Notes: generated from the sequence alone by a model not told the origin. Numbered from the stretch's first letter, positions 32,921-42,102 are shown. The stretch is 64,000 nucleotides of DNA from JBMYZL01 sp965661765 (GCA_965661765.1 CBFIFE010000007.1:1-64000); one strand, 5' to 3'. Numbers and translations are program-made.

Positions 32921-33463
32921 ATGATTCCTGATCTTGCCGATTGCTTCAACCTCGGGATTCTGACCAAACCACATGGGGTCCAAGGTGAAATGCTGCTGTT
33001 TGTTGACGCCGATGAGCCTGAACGGTACAGAAAGCTCGATGGATTCTTTGTCGAACGAGGGGATCGGCTTGTCCCGTACTTCGTGGAAACCATGCGTCCG
33101 CATGGCAAGCGCTATGTGGTCCGCCTCGAGGGTGTGGATGATTTCGAGGCGGCGTCCCAACTGGCAGGCCTGAAGGTTCATTTGCCTTTGGATCAATTGC
33201 CAGATTTGGACAATGAGACCTTCTACTTTCACGAAGTGTTGGGATGGCGATGCTTCGACGCTGAAACGAACCAGGACTTGGGCGCAATCGATGGGGTCCG
33301 AGACGATGGCCCTTACCCCCTTTTGATGGTTCAAGGCAATGCAGGGGAAGAAATCATCATCCCGCTGCCTGAACACGTTTCTGTGAAGGTCGATCGGGCC
33401 CAGCGGTGTTTGACAGTCACCCTGCCCCCTGGATTGCTCGAGTTGTACCTGCCAGCCGAATGA
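32921..33463 (+). CDS. rimM: Ribosome maturation factor RimM
   Basis: 180 residues from the ATG at 32921; a TTG five codons upstream is possible. The N-terminal RimM domain (FNLGILTKPHGVQGEMLLFVDAD, GIKLTK/GILTKPHGxxGE signature) and the C-terminal PRC barrel (YFHEVLGWRCFD, LGAIDGVRDDGPYPLLMV, IIIPLPEHVSVKVD) are both complete. RimM assists assembly of the 30S head and binds S19. It follows rpsP as in most bacteria. Confidence 0.95.
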   Translation: MIPDLADCFNLGILTKPHGVQGEMLLFVDADEPERYRKLDGFFVERGDRLVPYFVETMRPHGKRYVVRLEGVDDFEAASQLAGLKVHLPLDQLPDLDNETFYFHEVLGWRCFDAETNQDLGAIDGVRDDGPYPLLMVQGNAGEEIIIPLPEHVSVKVDRAQRCLTVTLPPGLLELYLPAE

Positions 33464-33565
33464 CGTGGATTCCATAACGTCTTGTTCGTAACTGCGAAAG
33501 CGTGTGCTGTTCGTGTGTGAATTCGTTGAATAGTTTGGTCACAACGGACACCAAATCCCACACAC

Positions 33566-34939
33566 ATGACGCTCTCCGAAAAACTTCCCCTCTCTGCCAA
33601 GCCTGTTGCCTCTGCGCTGTCCAACCGGATCTATGTACTGGACACAAGTGTTTTGCTCCATGATCACTCGGCCATTTTGCAGTTTGACGAACACCGGCTG
33701 GCCTTGCCTTTGACAGTCCTTGAAGAACTCGACACGTTCAAGGTAGGCACAGATGCCCGGCACTTTGAAGCAAGGGCTTGCATCCGGTTGTTGGACAGAT
33801 TGCTGGCCGATCGGGAGGCCACAGATTGGCAAGACTGCGGCAATGGGAAAGGGGGACGCTTGAGGGTTTTGGTCGAGGACATCGAGGATGCAGGCCAAAC
33901 CTTGCGATGGTTCCAAAACTTGACGAACGACCACCGGATTTTGGCTTCAGCCTTGCATTTGCAAAGTGAAGACCCCACTGCCACCGTCACGCTCGTCACC
34001 AAAGACATCAATTTGCGCCTCAAAGCTCGTGCACTGGGCATGCCTGCAGAGGACTACAAGAATGGGCAAGTCCGCAACCCTCAAATCGGGCAAACCGGCC
34101 GAACAACCATTGACAATGTCGATCCCGAAATCATTCGAAAATTGTATGTCAATGGGACAAGCCGCAAAATTACTGCACTCGACCCGCACCGACGCAACAA
34201 CCATTATTACGTGCTCAAGAGCGGAACATCGAGTGTTTTGGCCTTTCACAACACGGGAAGCCGCACCATTGAGAGGGTGGACAAAGAATATGCCTATGGC
34301 ATCAAAGCTCGAAATGCCGAACAGGCATTTGCCCTCCATGCTGTCATGAATCCGGAGGTGAAATTGGTGACGATTTCAGGAGTAGCAGGAACGGGCAAGA
34401 CGCTGTTGGCGCTGGCTGGTGCGCTGGAACAAAAGAACAGGTTTGACCAAATCATCCTGGCACGCCCCGTCGTGGCCCTGTCCAATCGAGATTTGGGCTA
34501 CCTCCCGGGCGATGCAGAAGAAAAGATCAATCCCTACATGCAACCGCTGTGGGACAACCTTCGGTTCATCCAATCCCAGTTTGGCGAAAATGAACGCAAA
34601 GCCAAGGCGCTCGAGGAGATGAAACAGGACAAAAAAATCACGATTTGTCCACTGGCATACATTCGAGGTCGATCCATTTCCAATGCCATTTTCATCATCG
34701 ACGAGGCCCAAAATCTGACGCCGCATGAGGTGAAGACCATCATCACTCGGGCTGGAGACAATTGCAAAATCATCTTGACTGGCGACGTGCGACAAATCGA
34801 CACCCCTTATTTGGACGAACAATCGAATGGATTGGCTTATGTGATGGAAAAGCTCAAAGGCCAGGACCTTTATGCCCATGTTTCGCTCGAAAAAGGCGAA
34901 CGATCCGCCCTGGCAAATTTGGCCAACCAATGCTTGTAA
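33566..34939 (+). CDS. PIN domain - PhoH ATPase fusion (PhoH2 type)
   Basis: 457 residues. Residues about 20-160 are a PIN nuclease domain with acidic residues at Asp26 (YVLDTSVLL), Glu54-55, Asp122 (TNDHRIL) and Asp147 (VTKDINLR). The PhoH ATPase fills about 245-457: Walker A GVAGTGKT (272-279), Walker B IFIIDEAQN (about 375-383) and ILTGDVRQID. PhoH2 proteins are reported as RNA helicase/ribonucleases in mycobacteria. No antitoxin gene precedes it. An imperfect ATAGTTTG -7 string lies about 40 bases upstream. Converges on the cytochrome gene with 18 bases between stops. Confidence 0.94.
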   Translation: MTLSEKLPLSAKPVASALSNRIYVLDTSVLLHDHSAILQFDEHRLALPLTVLEELDTFKVGTDARHFEARACIRLLDRLLADREATDWQDCGNGKGGRLRVLVEDIEDAGQTLRWFQNLTNDHRILASALHLQSEDPTATVTLVTKDINLRLKARALGMPAEDYKNGQVRNPQIGQTGRTTIDNVDPEIIRKLYVNGTSRKITALDPHRRNNHYYVLKSGTSSVLAFHNTGSRTIERVDKEYAYGIKARNAEQAFALHAVMNPEVKLVTISGVAGTGKTLLALAGALEQKNRFDQIILARPVVALSNRDLGYLPGDAEEKINPYMQPLWDNLRFIQSQFGENERKAKALEEMKQDKKITICPLAYIRGRSISNAIFIIDEAQNLTPHEVKTIITRAGDNCKIILTGDVRQIDTPYLDEQSNGLAYVMEKLKGQDLYAHVSLEKGERSALANLANQCL

Positions 34940-34957
34940 GTGCGGTCTCCGCTGTCC

Positions 34958-37012
34958 TCAACGAACAATGAGGCGGAGGGCAGGTCCCCGGCCCAACTGC
35001 AGGTGGTAAAGGCCCGGGGGCCAGTCCGACGGGACCGTCAAGGTCGGCTGGTGGCCAGCGACAAGTTGGCGCTTCAAGACCTTTCCTTGCGCGTCAAACC
35101 AAGTGCATGCCACAGGCTCTTCCGATGACCAACCTTTCAACGTCAACGCTTCACCGCTTGCGACCGGGTTCGGGAAAACCACGAAGGATGATGCATCTCC
35201 ATCCAGTTCAGTGCCACCGGCCAAGTTGATCGGGGTGGTCACTTGGGCTGTCACCAAATCAGGGGCTGCGTAATCCCAATACAATCCCTCGAAATCGGCA
35301 ATGGCCGGAGCCTCGGTTTCGAACATCGATGCGACCCAGCGCGGCGGCATGGCTTGGTACCAAACCTTGACTTCAACCTCCGGCGTGAGTCCCTCCGGCC
35401 AATCCGCGGGCAGGGCCATTTCATAACGGATCCGGTCAGCACCTGATCCCTCCGCTCCATCCTCTGTCCTGTTGAAGTCTCCAAACAGCATATCTGCCTC
35501 CACTTCTGCACCCACCACGGCCGTGGTGTCATACACGGGGTGGTTTGTGGTGAACCCAAGCGGTGGCAGGCGGTTGTCTTTCAGCGTGTAAGCCGCACGT
35601 TCCAGCAAGTTCGTGGGGGCCCCTGTGACGTCGGCGATGACCAATTCGTAAATCTGCACCTGCTCTTCGCTGTCAATCACGGTGTGGTGGGCTTCGAAAC
35701 TGGTCAGCCCGGCTTCATCCGCCCCCTCGATGGACAAACCATCCGGCGTCAGTGCCCCACTTTGCCACACGCGAACCCCAGTTTCTGGATGCTTGAGCAC
35801 CACTTCCAACCAAAACCGACGCGCTGGATAGCCGGACGGAAACTTGTGGCCCGTGAGGTTTGTCAAGGCGATATCGGCAGTCACAAGCGCTGCCGCTGGG
35901 TCGTATTCTGCGTCCACCTGCATGTCCAACGAATGTTGCTGCAACAAGTCCAACGTTCTGGAAATGGTGGAATCGAATTGCGCAGCCGTCGCAGAAAGGC
36001 CCAAGTTGTCGATGTTGTCCCGCATCAACCGCAACATCGCTGCGTTTGCCCCCACCAGATAGTGCAAACCGTAGGGACTGCGCGGCTCCAGGAACACATA
36101 ACCGCTGGAAATGATGACAGGATCATTGATCGATGGCATGTGACAGCCTTGGCACTCCTGACGCAAAGCATTGGGCGAGCCCTCCCAAGTCGGAGGCGCA
36201 TACCGGCTGTTGAGCCATTCATGGTAGGTCGCCTGTTCGATGTAGTCCTCACCTGTGGGATTGCCCTCGAGATCGGCCGTCTGCGTCACCAAGGAATGGC
36301 AACCTGCGCAAGCCTCACTTTTCGTGATGTAATCTGCATACACGGGTTCGTATCCCACGTAGGTGTTCATCGGCAGCGCGTACAATGGCGGATCATCCTC
36401 GGAACCTCCGTAGGGCCCGTACAACGTGTCTTCTGAAAAATGAAGCTCGCCACTGAACGTCGTGCCTGTCAACTCCGGGTCCTGTTGGTGGCAAGCATTG
36501 CAGGAGACCCCATCCAAGGCCAAGCTGTCCAACACCATTTCCGCCATGGTGTAAAATTCTTGGCCATCGTGGTGTGCGGCAAAATGCCCGAGGGGGGCGT
36601 GACAGGAGGTGCACTTGTCTTCCAGTTCGAGCTGATGTCCTGGGTTTGTGGTGACTTCATGTGCCACCTTGGCTCGCCAAAACGGATCTTTGGCGCTGTT
36701 GGCCATCAACGTGCTCCGCCAGTCATCTGTGACATTGACATCCCAACCGTCCGGCATGGGTGAAGGCGGAAAGGTCTGCCCAGCAATGCTGGCAAAATTG
36801 TTCGGATCCTTTGCATGACAACCGGAACATTTTCCTGACCCCGTGAAGAGGCTGTTGGACGTATCCGGCAAATTCCCGTAGCTCATGCGGTGAGCTGCCG
36901 TCAGTTCAGGGCGCGTGTTCACATGAAGGTGCTGCGGGCGATGGCCAGCGGCCAACAACAAAGCCGCAAGGCCCAGAATCACAAACGCGGTGGGTGCTGC
37001 GTGGATTTTCAT
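34958..37012 (-). CDS. Five-heme c-type cytochrome with T9SS type A sorting domain
   Basis: 684 residues from the ATG at 37012 (TTG five codons upstream is less likely). Signal peptide about 1-23. Five CxxCH heme sites: CSGCH (62-66), CTSCH (134-138), CNACH (171-175), CAGCH (235-239) and CQGCH (287-291). A second domain without hemes follows (about 330-600), rich in strands (ADIALTNLTGHKFPSGYPARRFWLEVVL). The last about 75 residues are a type A sorting domain (VVFPNPVASGEALTLKGW, GLYHLQLGRGP). If the tag works, the multiheme protein is displayed on the cell surface. Transcribed just after DUF721 on the same strand. Confidence 0.92.
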   Translation of the reverse strand: MKIHAAPTAFVILGLAALLLAAGHRPQHLHVNTRPELTAAHRMSYGNLPDTSNSLFTGSGKCSGCHAKDPNNFASIAGQTFPPSPMPDGWDVNVTDDWRSTLMANSAKDPFWRAKVAHEVTTNPGHQLELEDKCTSCHAPLGHFAAHHDGQEFYTMAEMVLDSLALDGVSCNACHQQDPELTGTTFSGELHFSEDTLYGPYGGSEDDPPLYALPMNTYVGYEPVYADYITKSEACAGCHSLVTQTADLEGNPTGEDYIEQATYHEWLNSRYAPPTWEGSPNALRQECQGCHMPSINDPVIISSGYVFLEPRSPYGLHYLVGANAAMLRLMRDNIDNLGLSATAAQFDSTISRTLDLLQQHSLDMQVDAEYDPAAALVTADIALTNLTGHKFPSGYPARRFWLEVVLKHPETGVRVWQSGALTPDGLSIEGADEAGLTSFEAHHTVIDSEEQVQIYELVIADVTGAPTNLLERAAYTLKDNRLPPLGFTTNHPVYDTTAVVGAEVEADMLFGDFNRTEDGAEGSGADRIRYEMALPADWPEGLTPEVEVKVWYQAMPPRWVASMFETEAPAIADFEGLYWDYAAPDLVTAQVTTPINLAGGTELDGDASSFVVFPNPVASGEALTLKGWSSEEPVACTWFDAQGKVLKRQLVAGHQPTLTVPSDWPPGLYHLQLGRGPALRLIVR

Positions 37013-37051
37013 TACAGGAAGATGCAATTTACAAAGGAAGCTGGTTTGGCA

Positions 37052-37381
37052 TCAATGAATCACCATCGATCGCACCACTTCGCGCCCCAAATGCTCATTC
37101 AAGCGCCTGATTACCTCCGATTGCGACATGACAAACTCTTCTTTCAAGGGGCCACTCTCGAGTTCCACCCACAAGGCGCCATTGACGCGCAACGCAATCC
37201 GCCGCGTTTTGCTGTGAATCAGTTCGCCGAAGCAGGCTTGCCAGGCATTCACCACCTCCACTTCATCAAATTTCGATTGCATGTTGTGCAGGCGAACAAA
37301 AGCGCCCAAGGCGGTCTTCAGCGGCGTGGCATCCTCGTTCCTGTTTGTGCCGGATCGGCTGTTCCTGTCTCGGCGAATCAT
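37052..37381 (-). CDS. DUF721 (DciA-like) protein
   Basis: 109 residues of the DUF721 family: TPLKTALGAFVRLHNMQSKFDEVEVVNAWQACFGELI, then RIALRVNGALWVELESGPLKEEF with terminal HLGREVVRSMVI. DUF721 includes DciA, the helicase operator that helps load DnaB where DnaC is absent. It follows recF by 21 bases on the same strand, as in many Bacteroidota, tying it to replication. The N-terminal 15 residues are basic and probably disordered. A perfect TAGATTTG box lies 5 bases before the start, so it may also have its own leaderless transcript inside the recF-DUF721 unit. Confidence 0.88.
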   Translation of the reverse strand: MIRRDRNSRSGTNRNEDATPLKTALGAFVRLHNMQSKFDEVEVVNAWQACFGELIHSKTRRIALRVNGALWVELESGPLKEEFVMSQSEVIRRLNEHLGREVVRSMVIH

Positions 37382-37386
37382 GGTGC

Positions 37387-37394
37387 CAAATCTA
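37387..37394 (-). promoter_or_regulatory. -7 box TAGATTTG, 5 bases before the DUF721 start
   Basis: Minus strand TAGATTTG-GCACC-ATG, a perfect TAnnTTTG match located in the 21-base gap after recF. If used, the transcript would start at or within a few bases of the AUG. Confidence 0.5.
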
Positions 37395-37402
37395 TGGCAG
37401 AT

Positions 37403-38530
37403 TCAGTCAGATGCACCACCCGACACAGCGGTGACCTCGCCAGCAACGCACGCGTAGACTTGGACATCAGCCCCCGTGGCCTCGAGCCATTCCGGCATCC
37501 GGGTCAAGCTTGTATCCGTGAGGAAAACCTGCCCAAAAGCGCCGCCACTGAGCCGCTCCATCAACGCGCGTGCACGATGCTCGTCGATTTTGTCAAAAAT
37601 GTCATCCAGCAACAAAATGGGCTTCACCCCCGTGGCCGATTCCAAATATTCCAACTGGGCCAACCGCAGCGCCAACAAAAACGTTTTCTGTTGGCCTTGG
37701 GAACCAAATCTGCGCAACAGCCGCCCGGACAACAAAAAAGCAACATCGTCCTTGTGAATGCCCTTCGTGGAGCGCCGCAACCTGCGATCCTCAGCGCGAG
37801 CCTCCACAAAAGACCCGCGAATGTCCCTTTCATCCGCCGTCAATTGCGAGACATCGGACAGGCTCACCTCTTCCGCACCTTGGGCCAAATCCGCATGAAT
37901 CGCCTGAAACCGAGGTCGAAAATCCGCAACGAATGCGGAGCGTTTTTTCCGGATTTCTGCCGCCAAACCCGCCATCCTGTCGTCCCACGGCTCGAGCATG
38001 GCTTCGTCCCATGTGCGATTCTCGGCAAAGTACCGCAGCAGTGCATTTCGCTGGGACAGGCACCGGTTGTAGTCCATGAGGTCATCGAGGTATCGCCTGT
38101 CGAACATGGAGATCACCGAATCGATCCACTTTCTGCGCATTTCAGAACCTTCGTGAATCAGTGCCGCATCGTCGGGCGCAATCATCACCGCTGGGAAGCG
38201 GCCGATGTGATCCGCCATCCGGTCGTAAACCTTCTCATTGAGCTTGAACACTTTCTTCACGCCTTTGCGCACGCCACAGCTGACATGGTCGCGTTGTTCA
38301 TGACGATGAAATTGGGCACTCAGGTGCATCTCCTCTTCCCCATGCGCGATGATCAAACTGTCATTTGGGTGGAGATAGGACTTGGTTTGGCAGAGGTAAA
38401 AAATGGCATCCAACACATTCGTTTTCCCACTGCCGTTGGGGCCCAGCAGGCAATTGATTTGGTTTCCAAAGGCCAAATCAAGCGACGCATGATTCCGAAA
38501 ATGAAGCAAATGAAGTTGTTGCAAGCGCAT
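37403..38530 (-). CDS. recF: DNA replication and repair protein RecF
   Basis: 375 residues from the ATG at 38530 (MRLQQLHLLHFRNHASLDLAF), the family start; upstream frame overlaps the divergent TPR gene. Walker A GPNGSGKT at 30-37, the coiled-coil middle with DYNRCLSQRNALLR, the ABC signature region (FGSQGQQKTFLLALRLAQ) and Walker B ILLLDDIFDKID. RecF loads RecA at gaps with RecO and RecR. Together with DUF721 it forms the replication-linked pair typical of Bacteroidota. Divergent from the TPR-ribH unit with 53 bases between starts. Confidence 0.97.
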   Translation of the reverse strand: MRLQQLHLLHFRNHASLDLAFGNQINCLLGPNGSGKTNVLDAIFYLCQTKSYLHPNDSLIIAHGEEEMHLSAQFHRHEQRDHVSCGVRKGVKKVFKLNEKVYDRMADHIGRFPAVMIAPDDAALIHEGSEMRRKWIDSVISMFDRRYLDDLMDYNRCLSQRNALLRYFAENRTWDEAMLEPWDDRMAGLAAEIRKKRSAFVADFRPRFQAIHADLAQGAEEVSLSDVSQLTADERDIRGSFVEARAEDRRLRRSTKGIHKDDVAFLLSGRLLRRFGSQGQQKTFLLALRLAQLEYLESATGVKPILLLDDIFDKIDEHRARALMERLSGGAFGQVFLTDTSLTRMPEWLEATGADVQVYACVAGEVTAVSGGASD

Positions 38531-38544
38531 GATGCGAATTTCCT

Positions 38545-38552
38545 TATTTTTG
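38545..38552 (+). promoter_or_regulatory. -7 promoter box of the TPR gene (TATTTTTG)
   Basis: A perfect TAnnTTTG match 31 bases before the ATG at 38584. A TTG at 38519-38521 could serve as the -33 element with a 23-base spacer, slightly long. Confidence 0.5.
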
Positions 38553-38583
38553 CGCCCACCTGAAACAGAAGAACACTTTTTCG

Positions 38584-39276
38584 ATGGCAAAGAAGAATCA
38601 GAACGACGAGCCGATTTTCGTCGACCTCGGCGAGGAATACACAAAAATGGAACAGTTTGTCAACGAGAACCGACAAACGCTGACCTACGGATTGGGGGGA
38701 TTGGCTGTCCTGATTTTGGCTGTGCTTGGGTACCAGAGTTTTGTGGTGGGACCGGCAGAAACCGCCGCTGAACAGGATGTCTGGCGAGCGGAAAACTACT
38801 TTGAAATGGATTCGTTGGACCTTGCCGCCCGCGGCGATGGTTATGACCCTGGATTGGAGGAGGTTTTGAACAACCACAGCGGCACCAGTGCGGCGGCCCG
38901 CGCGTCTTACGAGCTGGGCTTGGTGTACCGGGATGAAGGGCGATTCGAGGAAGCCATCGAGGCGTTCAAAAGTGCAGATGTGAGCGACGACGTGATTGGC
39001 GCTTTGGTGGAGGGGAACATCGGCGATTGCTTGGTCGAAATGGGCAGTTACAATGAGGCCATTGGGCACTTCGAAAAGGCAGCTTCCATCGGCGCATCGG
39101 GGTTGGCTGAAGATGTGTTGGCACCGATGTTCTTGTACAAATCCGGTGTTGTGAAGCTGGAAACCGGCGACCGTTCAGGTGCTCGGCGCGACTTTGACCG
39201 GATTGTCAACGACTATCCAGAGTCTCAGCAATTTAACTCCGCGCGCGGGATGGCTGCGAGCTTGGCGAACAGCTGA
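38584..39276 (+). CDS. Membrane-anchored tetratricopeptide repeat protein
   Basis: 230 residues: a short cytoplasmic N terminus, one transmembrane helix (about 35-55, LGGLAVLILAVLGYQSFVV) and a TPR-like helical domain (AARASYELGLVYRDEGRFEEAIEAFK, GNIGDCLVEMGSYNEAIGHFEKA, YKSGVVKLETGDRSGARRDFDRIVNDYP). It resembles the YfgM-type TPR proteins that interact with the Sec translocon and periplasmic chaperones. The order recF (divergent), TPR, ribH is conserved in Flavobacteriia. Its stop lies 6 bases before ribH. Confidence 0.88.
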   Translation: MAKKNQNDEPIFVDLGEEYTKMEQFVNENRQTLTYGLGGLAVLILAVLGYQSFVVGPAETAAEQDVWRAENYFEMDSLDLAARGDGYDPGLEEVLNNHSGTSAAARASYELGLVYRDEGRFEEAIEAFKSADVSDDVIGALVEGNIGDCLVEMGSYNEAIGHFEKAASIGASGLAEDVLAPMFLYKSGVVKLETGDRSGARRDFDRIVNDYPESQQFNSARGMAASLANS

Positions 39277-39282
39277 TTCAGA

Positions 39283-39822
39283 ATGGCGACCTCTGGAAAT
39301 GACCTGAGCGCATTCGATGCGAATCTGCTCGACGACAGTGCCCACTTTCAAGTGGGCATTGTGGTTTCTGATTGGAATGCGGAAATCACCCATGCCCTGC
39401 GGGATGGGGCCATCGAGGTGCTGCTTGCCGCTGGCATACCAGAAGCTCGATTGCTCGTTCGATCTGTGCCGGGGGCCTTCGAAACGCCCCTCGCTGCACA
39501 ATGGCTGCTGGAAGAAGGGCAATGCGATGGGGTGATTTGCATCGCCGCGGTCATTCGTGGTGAAACGGCTCACTTTGACTTTGTGAGCAGTGCCACGGCC
39601 CAAGGCATCCAGCAAGTCAGCCTGACCACAAAAAAGCCTGCGATTTTTTGCGTCTTGACAGACGACAACATCGAGCAATCCCGGGCAAGATCAGGCGGCG
39701 TCCACGGGAACAAGGGCGTCGAAGCAGCCGCGGCTTGCCTCCAAATGATGAAGCTTCGCAGCACCTTGAACACAGCAAAAGGCACGGACAAGCTGTCCAC
39801 ATGGGGCGTGGGGATGTCATGA
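39283..39822 (+). CDS. ribH: 6,7-dimethyl-8-ribityllumazine synthase
   Basis: 179 residues. The conserved active-site elements are present: VGIVVSDWNAEIT (Trp and Asn near the pyrimidine site), VPGAFETPLAA, the AAVIRGETAHFDFVSS segment with catalytic His, and FCVLTDDNIEQSRARSG, which binds phosphate. It joins 5-amino-6-ribitylaminouracil with 3,4-dihydroxybutanone phosphate in riboflavin synthesis. The C-terminal about 25 residues are longer than typical. The stop overlaps the mannosyltransferase start by 4 bases (ATGA). Confidence 0.97.
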   Translation: MATSGNDLSAFDANLLDDSAHFQVGIVVSDWNAEITHALRDGAIEVLLAAGIPEARLLVRSVPGAFETPLAAQWLLEEGQCDGVICIAAVIRGETAHFDFVSSATAQGIQQVSLTTKKPAIFCVLTDDNIEQSRARSGGVHGNKGVEAAAACLQMMKLRSTLNTAKGTDKLSTWGVGMS

Positions 39823-41405
39823 TTTGGCAAGCGACATCGTGGTCTCGTCCATTGATGCCCATTCTTGTCGCAGCAATTGTCCTGCGGTTCTGTGCGGCAT
39901 GGTTTTCTGAGGGATATTTGATGCACGACGACCACTTCTTGGTGGTCGAAGCAGCAGCGAGTTGGGCCGACGGTGAAGACTACAACAATTGGTTCCCCTG
40001 GTCACAAGAAGCGGCTGGGCTCTCCCCCGTTCAACCGCATCCAGCAAACTTTGCCTACGTCGGGACACAATATGTGGCCATTTGGCTGATCAAACGCCTT
40101 GGGGTGTCGGACCCGAAGGGCATCGTTCTGATCTTGCGGTTCTTGCACGCCTTTTACAGCCTGCTCGTCGTCCTTTTCACTTACCGAATTGCAAAGAAAA
40201 TCGGGGGACTCAAAGCGGCCTGGGTCACCGGTTGGGCCATGGCCGGATTGGCCATCATGCCCGTCCTCTCCGTTCATCAATTGGTAGAAATGGCTTGCAT
40301 TCCCCCATTGTTGTTCGCTTTCGACCGGATGCTCTGGGCGCCAGTTGGACGCCTGCGATGGGCGATGATGGCCTTGGGGTTTGGGCTGGCCACAGCCCTC
40401 CGCTTTCAATGCGGCCTCGTTGCAGTCGGTTGGGCAGGAGGCCATTTGTTGGCGACAAAAATGCGTCGGGAAGGTTGGTTGGAAGTGGGAGTGGTCGGTG
40501 CAGGGAGTTTGGTCGTTTTTGGTTTGGGCCAAATCCAAGATCTCTTCATCTGGGGCCGTCCCTTCGTTCAGTTGTTCGCATACTTCGGATACAACACCAC
40601 GCACGCCATGAATTACCCGCAAGGGCCTCCTGGCCAATACCTGCTGACCATCATGGGCATCTTGGTGCCGCCGCTTTCGCTGGCTTGGATGTGGGGATTT
40701 GCGAAACAAACACGACGCTGGCCTTCGCTCGCTTGGGCTGTTCTGGCCTTTTTTGTTTTCCATGAACTCTACCCGAACAAACAAGAGCGGTTCATTCTGC
40801 CTGTCTTGCCGTTGATTGTCGCAATGGGTGTGGCTGGCTGGCAAGCCTTTCGCGAGAATTCCCGTTTCTGGCAAGGAAACCCAAAATTGCACCGAGCCTT
40901 GGTGGGGCTTGCGTTGTTCTTGAACGCAGTGGCATTGGTCGGATTGACCTTCGGAACGGTGAAGTCCTCCCGCATGAATGCCATGCACGCGCTTTGGTCT
41001 GCTGGAGACTTGGAGAATTTCATGGCCATTCATGTGGACAGTTCGCCGCAACCGCCTGCCTTCTACAGTGGCTCATGGGCAAAGTACTATGTGTCGAAGG
41101 GAGACCAAGATGCTGCCGATCGGCTGGATTTGGTCTGCAAACTGCGCGAAAAAAGGCCTTTCCCCAATTATCTGCTCTTTTACGGCGATGCGCACCTCGG
41201 CGAAGTGGTCTTGCGTTACAAAAATGCGTGGCCTGGGTTGACGTATGTAGGCCAAATTCCGCCCGGTCGACTCGACCGCCTGATGCACTGGTTGAATCCG
41301 CTCAACACGGTTGAACGCGTCATGATTTATCGGGTGAATCCGGATGATGCGTGCGCAGTTGTGAAAGAAACGGGGGCAGTTGCAAAACCAGCGAATGGAG
41401 AATGA
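39819..41405 (+). CDS. GT22-like (Alg9/PIG-B-type) membrane mannosyltransferase
   Basis: 528 residues from the ATG at 39819, which overlaps ribH. About ten hydrophobic segments give a multi-pass membrane protein; the first loop holds HDDHF just after the first helix (about residues 36-40), the acidic motif of GT-C enzymes using lipid-linked sugars. LYPNKQERFILPVLPLIVAMG is close to the HKEERFL/xPxxP signature of GT22 enzymes such as GPI mannosyltransferases, and the C-terminal soluble part is smaller. It probably transfers a sugar from a polyprenyl-phosphate donor on the periplasmic side. No polysaccharide cluster surrounds it, so the acceptor is unknown. Confidence 0.82.
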   Translation: MIWQATSWSRPLMPILVAAIVLRFCAAWFSEGYLMHDDHFLVVEAAASWADGEDYNNWFPWSQEAAGLSPVQPHPANFAYVGTQYVAIWLIKRLGVSDPKGIVLILRFLHAFYSLLVVLFTYRIAKKIGGLKAAWVTGWAMAGLAIMPVLSVHQLVEMACIPPLLFAFDRMLWAPVGRLRWAMMALGFGLATALRFQCGLVAVGWAGGHLLATKMRREGWLEVGVVGAGSLVVFGLGQIQDLFIWGRPFVQLFAYFGYNTTHAMNYPQGPPGQYLLTIMGILVPPLSLAWMWGFAKQTRRWPSLAWAVLAFFVFHELYPNKQERFILPVLPLIVAMGVAGWQAFRENSRFWQGNPKLHRALVGLALFLNAVALVGLTFGTVKSSRMNAMHALWSAGDLENFMAIHVDSSPQPPAFYSGSWAKYYVSKGDQDAADRLDLVCKLREKRPFPNYLLFYGDAHLGEVVLRYKNAWPGLTYVGQIPPGRLDRLMHWLNPLNTVERVMIYRVNPDDACAVVKETGAVAKPANGE

Positions 41406-41415
41406 AATTGGGCGT

Positions 41416-41423
41416 TAGGTTTG
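41416..41423 (+). promoter_or_regulatory. -7 box TAGGTTTG, 4 bases before the DUF2461 start
   Basis: TAGGTTTG-TTGC-ATG, a perfect TAnnTTTG match in the 22-base gap after the mannosyltransferase. It implies a separate, leaderless transcript for DUF2461. Confidence 0.5.
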
Positions 41424-41427
41424 TTGC

Positions 41428-42102
41428 ATGAAATGGTTTGACCCAAGCTTTCTCAGCTTTTTTTCTGAGCTCGAGACGAACAACAACCGGGACTGGTTCG
41501 ATGCCAACCGCCACATTTACGAATCGCAAGTCCGCGAACCTTGGAAATCTTTTGTGGCCGCATGCATCGAAATGATGGCGGACTGGGACCCCGCATTTGC
41601 AGATGGTTTGCTGCCAAAAGATGTCATTTTCCGCATCAATCGTGACATTCGGTTCGCAAAGGACAAATCTCCTTACAAAACGCAAGTCAGTGCTGGCATC
41701 AGCCCTGGCGGCAAGAAGGGGTCGGCTCCGGGATTGTACTTGGAAGCGTCCCATCGCGGATTGACCATCGGTGGAGGGGCCTATTGGGTGGAAAAGGAGG
41801 ACCTGTTCTTCTTGCGGGAGAAAATTGGGAAAGAACAAAACCGTTGGAAGGGATTGGTTGAGGATGAAGAGTTCACCAGCCGATTTGGCCAAATTCAAGG
41901 GGAACGCAACAAGCGGATTGACAAGGCGCTGCAACCCTTCGCCGAGCAGAATCAGGACATTTTCCTCAAACAATTTTACTACATGGGCCGCTTGCCAGCG
42001 AGCGTCTTGCTGCGAGGAGACCTGCTGGAACAAGTTCGGCGGCATGCCCGGGTTGCTGAACCGCTGCGCCAGTTTTTGCGCGACGGGATGAAGGGGACCT
42101 GA
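41428..42102 (+). CDS. DUF2461 domain protein
   Basis: 224 residues, the normal length of the family. Typical features are FLSFFSELETNNNRDWFDANRHIYE at the N terminus, FRINRDIRFAKDKSPYKTQVSAGIS in the middle and GGGAYWVEKEDLFFLREKI later. DUF2461 proteins are widespread soluble proteins of unknown function, sometimes called TIGR02453. No signal peptide or membrane segment. The closeness of its promoter-like box to the ATG suggests independent leaderless expression. Confidence 0.92.
   Translation: MKWFDPSFLSFFSELETNNNRDWFDANRHIYESQVREPWKSFVAACIEMMADWDPAFADGLLPKDVIFRINRDIRFAKDKSPYKTQVSAGISPGGKKGSAPGLYLEASHRGLTIGGGAYWVEKEDLFFLREKIGKEQNRWKGLVEDEEFTSRFGQIQGERNKRIDKALQPFAEQNQDIFLKQFYYMGRLPASVLLRGDLLEQVRRHARVAEPLRQFLRDGMKGT

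Noticed and set aside
33566..34939. PIN-PhoH gene as a toxin of a toxin-antitoxin pair
   Set aside because: No small antitoxin frame precedes it, and the fused PIN-PhoH form is a common stand-alone gene in Bacteroidota.
36890..38563. Open frame of 557 codons on the plus strand
   Set aside because: It runs antisense across the 5' end of the cytochrome gene, DUF721 and recF, all of which have strong family signatures on the minus strand.
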